Assembly: GCA_029532415.1 (NCBI GenBank)
Contig: JAQOTA010000058.1
Coordinates: 558,001 to 622,000, forward strand
DNA from: Marasmius tenuissimus
Lineage: Eukaryota > Basidiomycota > Agaricomycetes > Agaricales > Marasmiaceae
Direction: 5' to 3'
DNA length: 64,000 nt
The notes under the pieces are model-generated. The model searched no databases and was not told where the DNA came from. It saw nothing but the letters and a program-made list of their open reading frames with translations. Positions 12,542 through 24,767 of the stretch are shown here, piece after piece (the stretch's first letter is position 1; each line of letters begins with the position of its first letter). A program made the translations under genes and the position numbers.

Positions 12542-12681
12542 CGTCGTTTAACACAGCGAGCAGAGGCCTCGCTCGCCGTCGTCGGGGGTCGTGGAAAGGT
12601 TATTGAGGATTATTGAAGGCCAATTACAAGGTCGTAGACAGCGTAGTACTCAGGTCCAAAGGTTACCTGATTTACCAAACA

Positions 12682-13584
12682 ATGCCTCGTGTTACACCGG
12701 CACATGTAACAAAGCACTTGCCCGTCCTTGACTATCCATTTTCTCCCCATTTTTCCTTCCAACTTGCTCAATCTGACAACGGCTCGCACAACGGAACAGC
12801 ACTCTGGCTCGGTGCACAGTGTCTGTCCGTCTATCTCTCTCAGTGCGTCAAACCAGGCATTTCAGTCATCGAGTTGGGCAGCGGCATTGGTCTGACGAGG
12901 TACCGATACTAGATTGTTACCGCTCGACGTGTAAACCGACATTGACACCCACATAGCCTCGTCCTTAGTACTCTGGGCTGGAAAAGGATCATTACTACCG
13001 ATATCGCTCCAGTCATCAGCTCAGTGCTCGCTCACAACATTACGAACAATCTCAGCGTAGCGAATAACTCGGATGACAGCAACATTCTTGTTCGTGAACT
13101 CGATTGGACGGTTCCACCTGAACATTGGACATGGGACGACGACCGGGTGATCGCTTCCGCATCTTCGATGTCCACCGTTCGCCCCACAAGCCGACTATCG
13201 TTTCCACTCGATCTGATCGTCACAGCGGATACCGTCTACGAGCCCAGTCTCATTCAACCTCTTCTACGCACAATTCACGCGTTGTCGACCCAGTCTATTG
13301 CAATTTCTCCAACCGGCCGAGCGCCTTCCGTTCTGCTTTGCCTGGAACGACGAGATCCAGAACTCACAGACTCCTTGCTGGCCGATGCACGAACGCGATG
13401 GAATTTTCGGGTCGACAGAGTTCCTGATCGGAAACTTTCTAAAGCAATGGAGCGGAGCGGTCTCAAATGGCCTAGGAACGAATGGGAGGGGGTTGAATTA
13501 TGGAAATTGGTTTTGGATACAAAGGGCTTGAATGCAAGCACAGGAAATAACGACGCTATAGCTAGCGACGAACAGAGTCTGTAA
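12682..13584 (+). CDS. METTL21-like (Methyltransf_16) protein methyltransferase
   Basis: Seven-beta-strand SAM-dependent methyltransferase, 281 residues in two exons (12682-12899 and 12957-13584). Motif I is VIELGSGIGLTSLVL, split by the intron and restored in frame. A METTL21-type upstream segment reads NGTALWLGAQCLSVYL. The acidic post-I motif is ITTDIAP, and motif post-II reads DLIVTADTVYEPSLI. Relatives methylate lysines on translation factors or chaperones; the substrate here is unknown. An in-frame Met at 12613 would add 23 residues, but MPRVTPAHVTKHLP gives the usual compact start. The C-terminus ends in a short polar tail. Confidence 0.8.
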
Positions 13585-13718
13585 CTCGACTCGATCGATC
13601 GTCATGACCCCCCTCCACAATCCTACGATCCTCCTGTTTGCTTTAGCGACCGATCGAAACCATGGCGAGACTAAAACCCTCAATTGTTAGCACCTTGTTT
13701 TTTTTTATACCTTCACAA

Positions 13719-14172
13719 TCAGTCACCCACCAAGTCCTTCCATGTTTCTTCTTCGTCGTTCTCCGTCTGTAATTGGTATACCTGAATGAATCCCTTGAAT
13801 CTGTGAATGAATGGACATGTTAATGGTCGTCAAGAATTTCAAGCAACAATCGGAAGACGCACGTAAGATGACCCTCCTCATTCACGTCCATGAATTCGAG
13901 TAGTTCATCCTTGGTCTCCTGTGAGAAGGCCTCCCCATTGGTATCCGTAGCCCATCTATCAAGCCCGTCAGGAGAGAGATAGGCATTCTCTGATAGCTCC
14001 AAGGCGTTGGACAGTGAAGGCGTGCAGTATTTCGCGAAAATGCGCTTCAAGCAATTTTCGAACTGAGAAGGAAAAAGTCATGAGCCCGTTCGGAGCTAAG
14101 GGTATTTTCTCTGTATACCGACTCGGTGATAGCGCCTTCATCGTCCAGTAGAACTGAATTGGTGCTGGACAT
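13719..14172 (-). CDS. Small EF-hand-like protein, 111 residues
   Basis: Three exons (14119-14172, 13863-14062, 13719-13800) join in frame to 111 codons. It begins MSSTNSVLLDDEGAITES, then a helix FENCLKRIFAKYC. A loop FMDVNEEGHLTFKGF matches the start of an EF-hand calcium loop (D-x-N-x-E-G-x-L), but position 12 is Gly rather than Glu, so calcium binding is doubtful. The C-terminus ends in an acidic segment (TENDEEETWKDLVGD). Similar short EF-hand-like proteins occur in fungi without assigned roles. It is convergent with the methyltransferase gene, 134 bases away. No function is proposed. Confidence 0.65.
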
Positions 14173-14496
14173 CTTGTTATGCAGCTACTGGCAGCTAGTA
14201 CGATCGAGATCGAGAAGAAGTATGAACGGATAAGGCAATAATACCCGGTACAAACCTACTACCAGAATGATTCCCACGGCAGAACTGTCTCTCGCGCAGT
14301 ACTTGCCAAGCAACAAGTACCACCTACCCATAAGAGTCAGTAACTTGAAGATGATTCAAAGTGCAAGCGCATTATGTGTATAACAAAGAGGCGAATATGT
14401 ACATCCAAGAGAGACAGAAGATATCGGAGGAAGGTCGGGGTTCACCTGGCTACTGTACAGACCCGAAGTGGCATTTCTGCCACTGACCTTCGGACT
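14173..14496. other. Intergenic between EF-hand-like gene and sugar transporter
   Basis: This stretch contains the promoter side of the small EF-hand-like gene and the 3' side of the transporter. I see no coding frame or structured element. Confidence 0.5.
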
Positions 14497-16239
14497 CTAA
14501 GCACTGGCGCGATAGCCAAGCTCAGTAATTGAACCGTCACCCTTTTCGTCTACAATTTGGCGGGCTGCCCTGAAGGTCTGCGTACTCGCCTTCCTTGGGC
14601 TCTTCGCCTCGAAGATTTCACCAAGCTCCTCAAGAGTCTTCCCCGCCGTCTCGACGAAGAAGAAGTAGATGATGACGATCTCGACGACTATCCACCCAAT
14701 GTAAACCAGGTATAACTTCCATCCGATGGCCTCCATCCCAATGCTGATCCCGTATGTGTTGACCACCATGGCTATGTTGAGGAAAAGGAAGTTGAGCCCA
14801 CTTCCCTTGGCACGAGTACGGTTTTCGAGGCACTCAACGGCGTACAACGTCTGAAGAGGTGTGAAACCTGCCGCAAAAAATATACCGAACATATAGATGG
14901 ACACTATCGTTCCGTACGCGAGGTTGGGGTTATTCGGCGTTTCCGCGGTGAACCCGGTCAACATGACATAGAACACGAGAGCACCGGTCAAACCACCGAG
15001 CATCATGGTCCTTCGACCAAGCTTGTCGAGAAGAGTAGCGCCGTACACGGCCGCAGCCATCGAAAAAATCGGGTTGATAGCGTTGATCAAAAGCTGCTTA
15101 TTGGTGTCTGTGATACCGGCTGCTTCGATCATTTGGGGCATGAAGTAGCTGACGACGTTATTTCCGGACCATTGGCCAAAGAAAGACATGCCGATCACCA
15201 TGAAAAGCCGGTATCGCGCAGCACGGGTGTTGACCAACTCCCGGAAGTCCCACCAAGGGTTCTCATCCCGGGAGGCGGCTGCTTCCTCAACGATCTCGTT
15301 GTACTGAAGCTGAACGAGAGGTGAATTTGGGTCACCCTCACCGTGGTACTTGGCAAAGATGGCGAGCGCCTCGTCAGCACGGTCCTTGTGTATCAACCCT
15401 GCAGGAAGAAAATGATCAGTTTGAGCCTTTGTTCGTATGACATCGAGTTGGGCTCACATCTGGGTGATTCAGGGAAGAACATAATCAAACACATCACAAC
15501 AGCGGGCATTCCAGCCTGGACGACGGTCGGAGTTCGCCATGCCCAGGAATTATTCATATGTAAGTTGGTTCCATAAGTCGTCCAGCCGGCAAGAATGTTC
15601 CCGAGCCACCAAAAGTTGTTGTACATTCCAGCCATCGTGCCTCGGTAGGCCGGATGGGCAAGCTCAACCGTGTACGCAGGCCCTGCGGCGCTCGCGATAC
15701 TTGCACCGAATCCCAAAACAAAACGGCCTGCAATGAATTGTCCCAAGTCATGCGCGGTGGTTTGGATTGCAGTACCAATGATCACGATGAGGCAACCAAT
15801 AAATATGCAGATGCGACGACCCCATCCGTCGGCTATGAGACCACAAACTGCAAAACAGGTGTCAGAAACTACTCAAGGTTGATTTAGGTTCAAGCTTACA
15901 CGGAAAGCTGGCGATCTGGCCCAGGTTGTAGATGATGAAGATGATACCGGTGGTCGATCCAGCCTTGCTCAGGCCGAACGTCTCTTGGTAAGGTTCCATT
16001 GCATTGATAGCACCCATGAGCGAGCTGTCAAAGCCGTTCATCGTCGACACCAGATAGCCTATGCCCATGATAGCATATAGTCTCAACATGCCAGGCGACG
16101 TGAGCCTGGGTTTTTGTTCGGCTACAGCAGCAGCGAGGGCTAGAGATGCTGGTTGGACCTGGTGGACATTTTCGACCTGAGCCTTTTCATCAGTGGCTGA
16201 CATTGTCGGTTTGAGGTCGAACTCTCCTTTGGGAGCCAT
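14497..16239 (-). CDS. MFS sugar transporter (sugar porter family, lactose-permease-like)
   Basis: Twelve-helix plasma-membrane sugar/H+ symporter of the major facilitator superfamily. Diagnostic motifs on the minus strand: FDSSLMGAINAM in helix 1, FCGLIADGWGRR after helix 2, GRFVLGFGASIASAAGPAY, FFPESPRW before the central loop, and ETAGKTLEELGEIF after helix 12. A cytosolic N-terminus of about 65 residues and a C-terminal tail of about 30 flank the helices. Three exons are separated by two short introns (near 15395-15470 and 15850-15900). ATG at 16237-16239 gives MAPKGEFDLKP; a Met further upstream lies outside a sensible frame. LAC12-like carriers share this pattern but the sugar cannot be predicted safely. 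Confidence 0.88.
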
Positions 16240-16949
16240 GGTGGGCTTTCCTTCCGGGATGAGATGGATGGAAAAGGAGGAAGAAAAACGAACGACGGCA
16301 CAGAAAACATAGACTGTGCCCTTGGGGGGCACATGAGCCCATCCATCGCGACAGGCACGGGCTCCCGCCGTCGAGGCAAGTGACCAGTGATCATGCGGAG
16401 CCCACAAGAAATAATATACTCGGATTCGGGTATTGCGCGATGATGCACGTCGGGATCGTGGCCAACTGTAGGAACGAGAGTTGCAGGGCCTCAGGCAGAC
16501 ACGGCCTGGTCCTCATAACCTGTGAGGAGCTTGAGAGGTGGTTAGATCCAATCGACTTGGCAAATCTGCTAGAGGCACCTTCAGAGCGATCGATTTTTTA
16601 ATCGTATCCCGGCTACCTGAAAATGACTGTCCAAGACTGAACATCCCGTACTTGAAAGTCTTGTTCTGATGCATATAGTCAAGTGACGATGGCCAACGGC
16701 AGCAGTTCCACGTGCAAGGGGGAGCCTTCACAGCATTATCTTGGTCCTGAAAATGCGGAGACGATGCTGTGATTTTCTGTCCAATGCCCGTGCAAGACTT
16801 GTGTGGAATAGTGCAAGAGGTGTTGGATGGTTCAAGCTGAGGTAGCTAAGCACCCCACAGTCAAGAATGCGGCTCGGTTTGGATTGACGCGCGTGTGGCT
16901 GTGCTCAACAATTCTGCCGTCGAGCCGACACGACTTGACTCTTACTCCC
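16240..16949. other. Divergent promoter region, transporter / PRP28
   Basis: About 700 bases separate the two start codons. There is no convincing coding frame on either strand and no tRNA-like fold. Most likely it holds the 5' regulatory regions of both genes. Confidence 0.5.
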
Positions 16950-19900
16950 ATGCCTGCTATACGGTCTGAACCTCTTTCCATCGAGTCTCTGCTTCAGAAG
17001 CAAAAAGAAGAGAAAGAGGCAGCATCCAAGGTATTTCAATCTGCTTCAGTGCTGTAGAGTCTGACTGATGAAGAATTTCAACTCACGTATATAGCCCAAA
17101 TTCCTATCGAAGGAGGAACGTGCGAGGATCGCGATTGCCAAACGTGCTCAAGAAATCAAAGAACAACGAGAACGGGATGAACAGACAAAACATGACCGAG
17201 AGGCTTTAGAACGCGACGCGGATGACCTGCGTAGAAGAGAGGAATCGTCAGGAGCTTCCAACAGGTACGGAGGTGGTGGTCGATGTCAGTGACATTTTAC
17301 CTCATCTATTCGTGTTGCTGCGATCGCCAACATCTTTTTCCTTTCTTTCTTGCTTTACAGTTGATGATGGCAACCGATACGGGCATCCTGAACGAGATCG
17401 TGGACCCCCAAGGCGAGACAATAGACGGGGCGGAGGGCGAGACAGAGATAGAGACAGAGATAGAGACAGGGACAACAGAGATAGCAGGGATGGCAGGGAC
17501 TTTCAGAACGTTCCCACAGGTCCCAGAGCAGACAGAGGAGGAAGCGGTAGAGCATCCGGCACCGCTACGCCTCAATCCTCAATGCCCCCTCCACCCAACC
17601 CCGGTTCGAACTCAGCCAACGACGATTCATCCTCGACGTACGTACCGCCCCTTACAGATAACGACTTGACTGCCATCCGGTCACAATACCTGGGAGTAGA
17701 CAAGAAGAAGCGTAAGATACGCAAGACAAACGACCGCAAGTTTGTCTTCGACTGGGACGCACAAGATGATACATTTGCTGATGACTCGCCCCTCGCAACC
17801 GGCGCGAATCGACAGGGCGCACAGACCATGTTTGGCCGCGGTCATCTGGCTGGTATGGATGATGGTGAATACGGTGGCGTACGAAACGGCAATGGGGGCG
17901 TCATGGAGCACCTGGCCGACTTCAGAGAGAGGCGCAGGGCCCAAAAGACGGGATTGGATGAGAGACATTGGACCGAGAAACCGTTGAATGAAATGAAGGA
18001 GAGGGACTGGCGAATCTTCCGAGAAGACTTCAGTATTTCGGCCCGAGGTGCGAATACGATGTTGTATCCTGCGTGTTTTTTGCCAATCCTGAACGTCTTC
18101 TTTGATTGACATAGGTGGACAGATACCCCATCCACTTCGCTCGTGGGTAGAGTCGGAAATCCCTCATACAATTCTAGAATGTATAGAGAAAATCGGGTAC
18201 AAGGAACCGTCCCCAATTCAAAGACAGGCTATACCTATCGGCCTACAGAACCGGGATATTATTGGTATAGCAGAGACAGGTATGTCAATCATTTTTTGTG
18301 GTTCTTGGAATATAGTCTCGTTCATTTCCTTGTACTTTTACTTGGTTCTTGTCGCGTACTCACCCGTACGTTCTATCTTTAACCTGTATACTCAATTTAC
18401 CCCACAGGTTCCGGTAAAACTGCTGCCTTTGTTATTCCGATGCTCGCATTTATATCCAAGCTACCGCCCTTCACGGACGACAACAGGCATCTCGGACCCT
18501 ACGCATTAATCCTCGCACCGACTCGTGAATTGGCTCAGCAAATTGAGAGCGAGACTAAGAAGTTTGCTACTCCATTGGGTTACCGCTGCGTTTCTATCGT
18601 CGGAGGGGTGAGTGGTTCTTTATTTTTGCATTGCGCTATTTTTATCCATGTCCAGGTCGCTAACTTCTATTAACACGACTTTACCTCTTACAGCGCGCCG
18701 TTGAAGAGCAGCAATTTAACCTCCGGGAGGGTGCGGAGATCATCATCGCCACTCCTGGACGACTGAAGGACGTCATCGAACGACGTGTTCTCGTTCTCTC
18801 ACAGTGTCGATATGTTGTTATGGATGAGGCGGACCGAATGGTGCACCTGGGGTTCGAGGCGGACCTGACATTCATATTGGATGCTCTCCCAAGCGAGACT
18901 ATGGAAGGTGAAGACAAGGGGGAGCAGATGGATGTGGATGGTGAGACTATGGTCAAGAAGGGACGAACCCGTGTGACCACGTTATTTTCCGCGACCATGC
19001 CGCCTGCCGTGGAGAGATTGGCACGGAAATATCTCAGGAAGCCTGCGGTTATCACGATAGGTGAAGCAGGTCGGGCTGTCGATACAGTCGAACAGCGCGT
19101 CGAGTTTGTCAACGGAGAAGAAAAAAAGAAGTAAGTGGCTCATTATACTCCCGGGGCTTTGGAACTTGCTTATTGGGTGCGGCCGCTGACTGGATCGGAT
19201 TTCTCTTCTTACTCAACAGGCAAAAGTTGCTCGAAGTCCTCAACACGGGAACTTACTCACCACCTATTATTGTATTCGTCAACCAGAAGAAGACCGCGGA
19301 CATGGTTGCAAAGGATCTCCAACGTGCGGGTGTAAGTCCTTTCTCAGGTTACAATCGCGCACATCGTGTGGCTCTCGTATTTCCACTTGTTCCCTTTTGA
19401 CTACGCTTCAAACGTTTACTGATTCATTGACTGATCACTATTTTTTCTCTATAGTGGAGTGCAGCTACACTGCACTCTGGCAAGAACCAAGAACAACGAG
19501 AAGCCGCGTTGCAATCGTTGCGGGATGGTGTTTCGGACGTTCTTGTAGCAACAGATCTCGCCGGGCGTGGTATTGATGTGCAGGATGTGAGCTTGGTGAT
19601 CAATTTCCAAATGGCCAGCACGATTGAGGCGTACGTCCACCGTATTGGTCCGTATTTTTTCATATCATTACTCCGCGATGGTGTGATAATTGAACCGATT
19701 TTTTTTTTATAGGACGTACTGGGCGTGCGGGCAAGATGGGTGTGGCAATTACATTCCTCACGAATGAAGACGATGAAGTGATGTATGATTTGAAGCAAGG
19801 TTTGTGGATTCCTGTCTTCTTGGTCTTGCTTGGGCGGGAAGAATGGACAGCTGATGATGATTCGTTGCTGAATTCCAGAGATATCAAAGAGTCCCGTGTC

Positions 19901-19994
19901 CAAGGTGCCAATTGAGCTGGCAAAACACGAAGCTGCACAACATAAAGTATCGCGGGAAATGAAACGCAAACGCGATGGTGAAGACCAAGGATAA
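16950..19994 (+). CDS. PRP28: DEAD-box RNA helicase Prp28 (spliceosome)
   Basis: Helps exchange U1 for U6 at the 5' splice site during spliceosome assembly in the nucleus. The charged N-terminal region holds a coiled helix ([20 protein letters not shown]) and Arg/Asp dipeptides near 17440-17487, then the Prp28-typical [18 protein letters not shown] and [20 protein letters not shown]. Helicase motifs in order: Q motif [14 protein letters not shown], motif I AETGSGKT (split by an intron near 18280-18405), [38 protein letters not shown] and [10 protein letters not shown]. It ends [10 protein letters not shown]. The order and the pre-core segments distinguish Prp28 from other DEAD-box proteins. 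Eight or so introns. Confidence 0.95.
17440..17487 (+). repeat. Purine-rich GA repeat coding for Arg-Asp dipeptides
   Basis: Tandem GAGATA/GACAGA units inside PRP28 encode an alternating Arg/Asp run. It is the usual charged low-complexity part of the Prp28 N-terminus and is likely variable in length between strains. Confidence 0.7.
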
Positions 19995-20748
19995 CGACTT
20001 CCCGGGAGGCCAAGAAGATGGTGAGCGACGTTGTCGTATTCGGCTGTGTAATGTATCGTACGACTAGAAAGAATGGATGGAAACGATTCACAGATAGAAC
20101 TGTGAGATGGACTTGGCACGCGCGAAGTTGAAGTGAGAAATTTTCGGGTTGTCTGAAAGGGGAAGGGTGGAGATTTCGAACCGAGGGAGACAGTTGATTT
20201 TGATGAGGTTGATGTTCAAGTTGTGTTGCCAAGAGTAAGGAAGCGAGGAGATAATTAATGTATGCGGGGGACTGGTTTCGATATGGCACGAAGTAAACGA
20301 GTAGCTTTACGTCCGATGGTGTTGAGAAAGCTGTAAGGGTGATGGAGGAGGAGAGGGGCATTGCTGGAACCAGGAAAGTACTAGCGGAGGTGGCATATGT
20401 GCCGCTGCGGGAGCTTACTAGCGCTGACTTATGCAGCCTCAGTCAGGGTGCGATTGGATAGCACGCTGTTACATAGCGCTTTTTGTGCGACTGGTGTGTG
20501 ACTGGTGTGAGGTCATTGTGATGCCGAGGAGTGGGGGCTCGGCAGTGGCACGGACCAATTGGAGGGGGACCGGACCGATGCATCAGACCGGGCGGGGCAA
20601 GCCGTGAGATCCTGAGATCAGGGCGGACATTCCCTCATATCCCTTGCAGTGACAGATCCCCCAGTAAAGTGATTACATATTTATCGCTCCGACACTCTTG
20701 GACCGTTTTCCTCTCTCTCCTCTACCATCACCATCGACAGTTGCAGCC
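19995..20748. other. Intergenic between PRP28 and HAL kinase
   Basis: Holds the PRP28 3' region and the kinase promoter. Long minus-strand open frames cover part of it, but their composition is not protein-like. A pyrimidine-rich tract precedes the kinase ATG. Confidence 0.5.
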
Positions 20749-23701
20749 ATGATCCAGTCTCAGACGGTGCCTCCCTCACCCTCTACAGCGGCTGTTCAGG
20801 TCTACTTCCCCTCCGTACAGCGACAGCAGACTGCCCTGCTCGCTGCATCCAGCTCTCCCAATCTTATCCATGTGGATGCCTCCGGAAATGTCCCCTTATA
20901 CAACTCACAAGTCCGCTTATTTCTGATTGATAACCTTGCTTACAACTGACAAACCTATTTGTCTATAAAACATATGCAGGGACCAACTGGACCAGCCCGC
21001 TTGCCTCGGCTAGCAGTCACTCCAGCAAGCACTCCATCCTCGCATCATCCATCACCCCCGAAACAAGATTCACCCCCTGGCTCATCTGCCGCTTCAATAA
21101 CCTCTTCCTCTCGTTTCCGTCTAGGTGGTAGGAAAACTTCCATGCAGCTGCCAGCAGATTCCACAAAATCTCAGCAGCACCATCCTTTGAAGGACCTGAA
21201 ACGTTTCCTTCATCACCATATACCCCATGCTACCCCTCATACCGAACCCTCCAGTCCTACATCTGAAGCCACGTCTACCTCTCCAAAACGAGAGCACGGC
21301 AGGTTTTCGATAAAGCGTAACAAGTCTCCACGTAGAACAGGAGATATTAAGCAGTCAAAGGACCGACCTTCTTCTCCTACACCCTCAGGTTCCACCGTTT
21401 CCTCAAAGCCGCCTTCGTCGAGACCTCCCTCCGACAAATCCACATCCGAGTCATATTTCGCCTCCTCCGAACTCAGCCACCCACATCGACACCCAGCACC
21501 TCCTCCACCTTCCCGTGCTTCAGGAACATCAACTTCTCGCAGTAAACATCATAACAACTCGGCCCATCCTCATCCTATTCATTCACTGTCAGAGGCTACT
21601 CATGCTCACATTTCCAAAAAGTACGGTAAATGGGGTAGAGTACTTGGCTCGGGCGCGGGCGGCACAGTCCGCCTCATCAAGGCCTCTACGAAGAATGGTG
21701 GTACCATCTACGCCGTCAAGGAGTTCCGTCCAAAGCGAACTGGAGAAACTGAGAAGGAGTATCAGAAGAAGGTTACCGCAGAGTTTTGCGTTGGCAGCAC
21801 CTTGAAGCACCCCAACATCATTGAAACGGTGGATATCGTCAGTGAGAATGGGCACTACTACGAGGTAAGGACCACCCGGGCCCCCTGTTCGCACTTCGAT
21901 GCCAATCTTCTTTTTACCCCTCCTAGGTCATGGAATACGCCCCATACGACCTTTTCTCTGTCGTCATGTCGGGCAAGATGTGCCGACCAGAGATCTACTG
22001 TGTCTTCCGCCAGATTTGTGACGGCGTTGAGTATCTGCATTCGCTAGGCCTCGCCCATCGGGACCTCAAGCTCGACAACTGTGTCATGAACCACGACAAT
22101 GTCGTGAAACTCATCGATTTCGGGACCGCGACTGTCTTCCACTACCCCGGAAAGACGAGCCATACCAAGGCCAAGGGCGTTGTTGGAAGTGATCCTTATC
22201 TTGCTCCGGAAGTCTTGGAGAAAGACGAATACGACCCAAGGAAGGCTGACGTGTGGAGCGTAGCCATCATTTTCCTCTGCATGGTCCTGCGACGTTTCCC
22301 TTGGAAGTGCCCCGACGCCAAGAGCGATCCCAGTTTCCGGGCCTTTGTCAATGCACATCCCGACCTCAGTGTTCCGAAGAAGCCCAGAGAGCTTTCGAAC
22401 CCTTCAGAAGGCTCAGCCGGAAAGGTGGAAGGAGACAAGAGGTCGCCTACCCGTGGGATCACCATGCCTCCAACACTCAACACCGACCTTAGACCGGATC
22501 ACTCTCCTCGAAAGGAACGTTCGTCTACTGATTCTGAGCTGATACCCCCTGCCAAGCGAGAACAGGTGCCCAACACTAGCCTAAACTCCTCCTCGGGATC
22601 ACCTTCTTGCAGCAGCATCCTAAATTCCTCCGAAGGGTGCGATGGTGGCGATAGCAGTTCCTTGACTTCAGACTGGGAATGTGATAAGCAGTCGCAGCTC
22701 TCCGCCTCCGATACTTCCTCCCTCGCCGTCATCCGTCAATTCCCCCTGGGTCACTCGCCCAGGCCAGTCACACGAAGCACGGCTACGCTGCCCAGCCATC
22801 TATCTGTCTTAGGTGCAGGGTTGCGCACCGGGAGCGATAGTCTCGCCGGCTCTGCCATGCGCCGGACCGAGAGCCCCTTGGAAGTTGACCCGTCGGTGCT
22901 GGAATTCGCCCGGCCAGGCAACTCGACAGAGAGTCTCCCGACAAGCCCGTCGTCACAATTCCTGACGTCAAGGATTACCGAGGACGAGCAGGAAACCCCA
23001 CGGGTTGCCACAAATGGATTCATAGCTAGTTTACTCGCACCGCCCGCAACGGGTAGAATGAGGGCGTCGACATTCGGGGATCACCATCGGGTACGGGCGC
23101 GGCGAAGCAGGCTGAATCTCCGGATGGTAATGCCTCTTCGCCAGAGAGTGTACTGAAGGTAGAAGGCGGTTTGAAGGAGCCACAATCTCAAGCACCGCAG
23201 GAGGAAGAGAAGCCACAGCCGTCGGCCAAAGCGAGCGACACCCCCTCTTCCTTGTCACAGAAGACGCCGACCAATGGCGATTCCAACACCACGACTACGA
23301 CGACAACATCGAAGAGGCGCCAACGCACTGATAGTGTCGCCACTTACCATGGAGGAGGGGCCGAGTCAATATTCAGGCTTCTGCCTCGGGAGACCCGGTC
23401 TGCCCTTCGACGCATGCTCCACGTCGAGCCCAGCGCGCGTTGCACCTTGACTGATCTTCTTCAAGGGACAGGAAAGGGCAGTAGCTTGCTTTGTGGTTGC
23501 AACCTTGGTGGACACTCACCTACTAGCATATCGAGCACGCCAGACAGCTATTGTGTTGACCACGATCCCTCAGACGAGGAGGACGACGGCGACGTGTGGA
23601 TAAAGGACATAATGCCTTGTTCTGCGCCAGGAGCCAAACCCAACCATGTGCATATTCAAGTTGCCGTCGACGAGAAGCAGGGCAAGAGGAGGTTCTTCTA
23701 A
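20749..23701 (+). CDS. HAL-family Ser/Thr protein kinase (Hal4/Sat4/Hal5-like)
   Basis: Fungal kinases of this family regulate K+ and nutrient transporters at the plasma membrane. The exons I read are 20749-20910, 20980-21864, 21927-23003 and 23057-23701, giving about 922 residues. About 265 Ser/Pro-rich residues precede the catalytic domain: [59 protein letters not shown] and DVWSVAIIF. The HAL insert [17 protein letters not shown] follows. A Ser/Pro-rich insertion of nearly 300 residues separates this from the last lobe segment ([19 protein letters not shown] then [11 protein letters not shown]). The frame changes near 23000-23057. A 53-nt GTTGCC...TAG intron would fix it but its donor is weak. 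A one-base slip there is the alternative. Confidence 0.85.
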
Positions 23702-24570
23702 CACCTCGTTCTGCCTCTCTTGGTTTCGCTGAAGCTAAAAGCTGACCTTCGCCGAGCGAAGCGAAGGTGGGACTATTGGGAACGGTTTCTACAGGAAGAG
23801 TTGGTTCTTGGAACAGGATTTCCTTGGACCGAGGAGCGTTTCCATTTTTTCAAAAATTATTCTCTTCCTCTCGCCGTTACCCCTTCCCCCCTTCCCCTTC
23901 TGCTCGGTGCTCTTCACCCTTTCTCTCATGCATCCAACCTAGGCCCCCCGTTATGCTCAACACACATATACGAAGTTATTATGCCTCAGCATCTTCATGT
24001 TCTTAAGCACATATTTGTTGTTTCTTTCTTCTTCTCCTTTTCTCTAGATGTCTCTTCACGTCTTATTGTATCTCTGTCGACAATTGTAATGTGTTCTCAG
24101 CATTCGCACTGGCTTCTTTTGTGACCATCTGTCCTTCCTACTTGTCGACAATTTCTTTTCCGTTCACCTTCTACTCTGCTCGAGGATATCGCCAAGGGAC
24201 TTCGGCCATTCTATGCTGGGGACCATGCCCACAAAAAGCCTCCTTCCACCATAACGAGTACATACTACACCCTTCCCTTCACTCCGTTTTCCGGTATATA
24301 TGTCCTTTTCCTTTTATTTATCCCTGTATCTCTTTCGACGCCCCTCATGTTCTGACTCTTGCACGCCGCCACCCTCCTTTGTCCGCATCCCTCCTCGCAT
24401 TTGCATTTTTTACTCTACTAGTCGTGTAGAAGTCCCGCTAACGAATCTGAACAGTCCTTTTATTTACGTTTTTACTAACAGGTAATTAACAAAGAACAAT
24501 GTATCTCTTTTTTTCTATCCTACGATCTTCTACTCTATACTTGCACTTGCAATCGCTTAAACGGACTCAA
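23702..24570. other. Non-coding 3' region after the kinase
   Basis: Pyrimidine-rich (C/T tracts) with scattered short open frames and no recognisable gene. It probably includes the kinase 3' untranslated region. Confidence 0.5.
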
Positions 24571-24572
24571 AT

Positions 24573-24714
24573 CAACGTTGAGTGAGCACTCCACTAGAAT
24601 TGAAATATTTTTCCGCGGTACGAACGAGTTCTTCCGACTCCGTCGTCGGAGTCGCCCGTATATCGGCGAACACCTCCTGTGTCAACCCGTCAACGTCCAA
24701 CTCATTGAGTAACC
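24573..24714 (-). other. Unassigned open frame downstream of the OS-9 gene
   Basis: On the minus strand an open stretch of about 47 codons ending in TGA reads RLLNELDVDGLTQEVFADI, continuing through Glu/Thr-rich sequence to AEKYFNSSGVLTQR. It has no Met start and no clean link to the upstream OS-9 gene, which already ends in HDEL. It could be a decayed exon, an alternative last exon or a chance frame. I do not recognise the sequence. Confidence 0.2.
24635..24654. repeat. Perfect 8-bp inverted repeat (hairpin)
   Basis: CGACTCCG and CGGAGTCG are separated by the four bases TCGT, giving a stem-loop. It lies within the unassigned minus-strand frame. Confidence 0.5.
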
Positions 24715-24732
24715 GATCCCGGGCGTTAGTGC

Positions 24733-24767
24733 GGTACTAGTGAACCCTCGGGGTTCGAAGTACTAGT
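24733..24767. repeat. Imperfect nested inverted repeat
   Basis: GAACCC and GGGTTC flank TCG, and ACTAGT palindromes sit on both sides, giving a longer imperfect hairpin. There is no polymerase III gene structure around it. Confidence 0.45.

Noticed and set aside
19424..20361. Two overlapping minus-strand open frames of about 230 codons
   Set aside because: They cover PRP28 exons and intergenic sequence and have no recognisable domain; the plus strand has the conserved helicase motifs.
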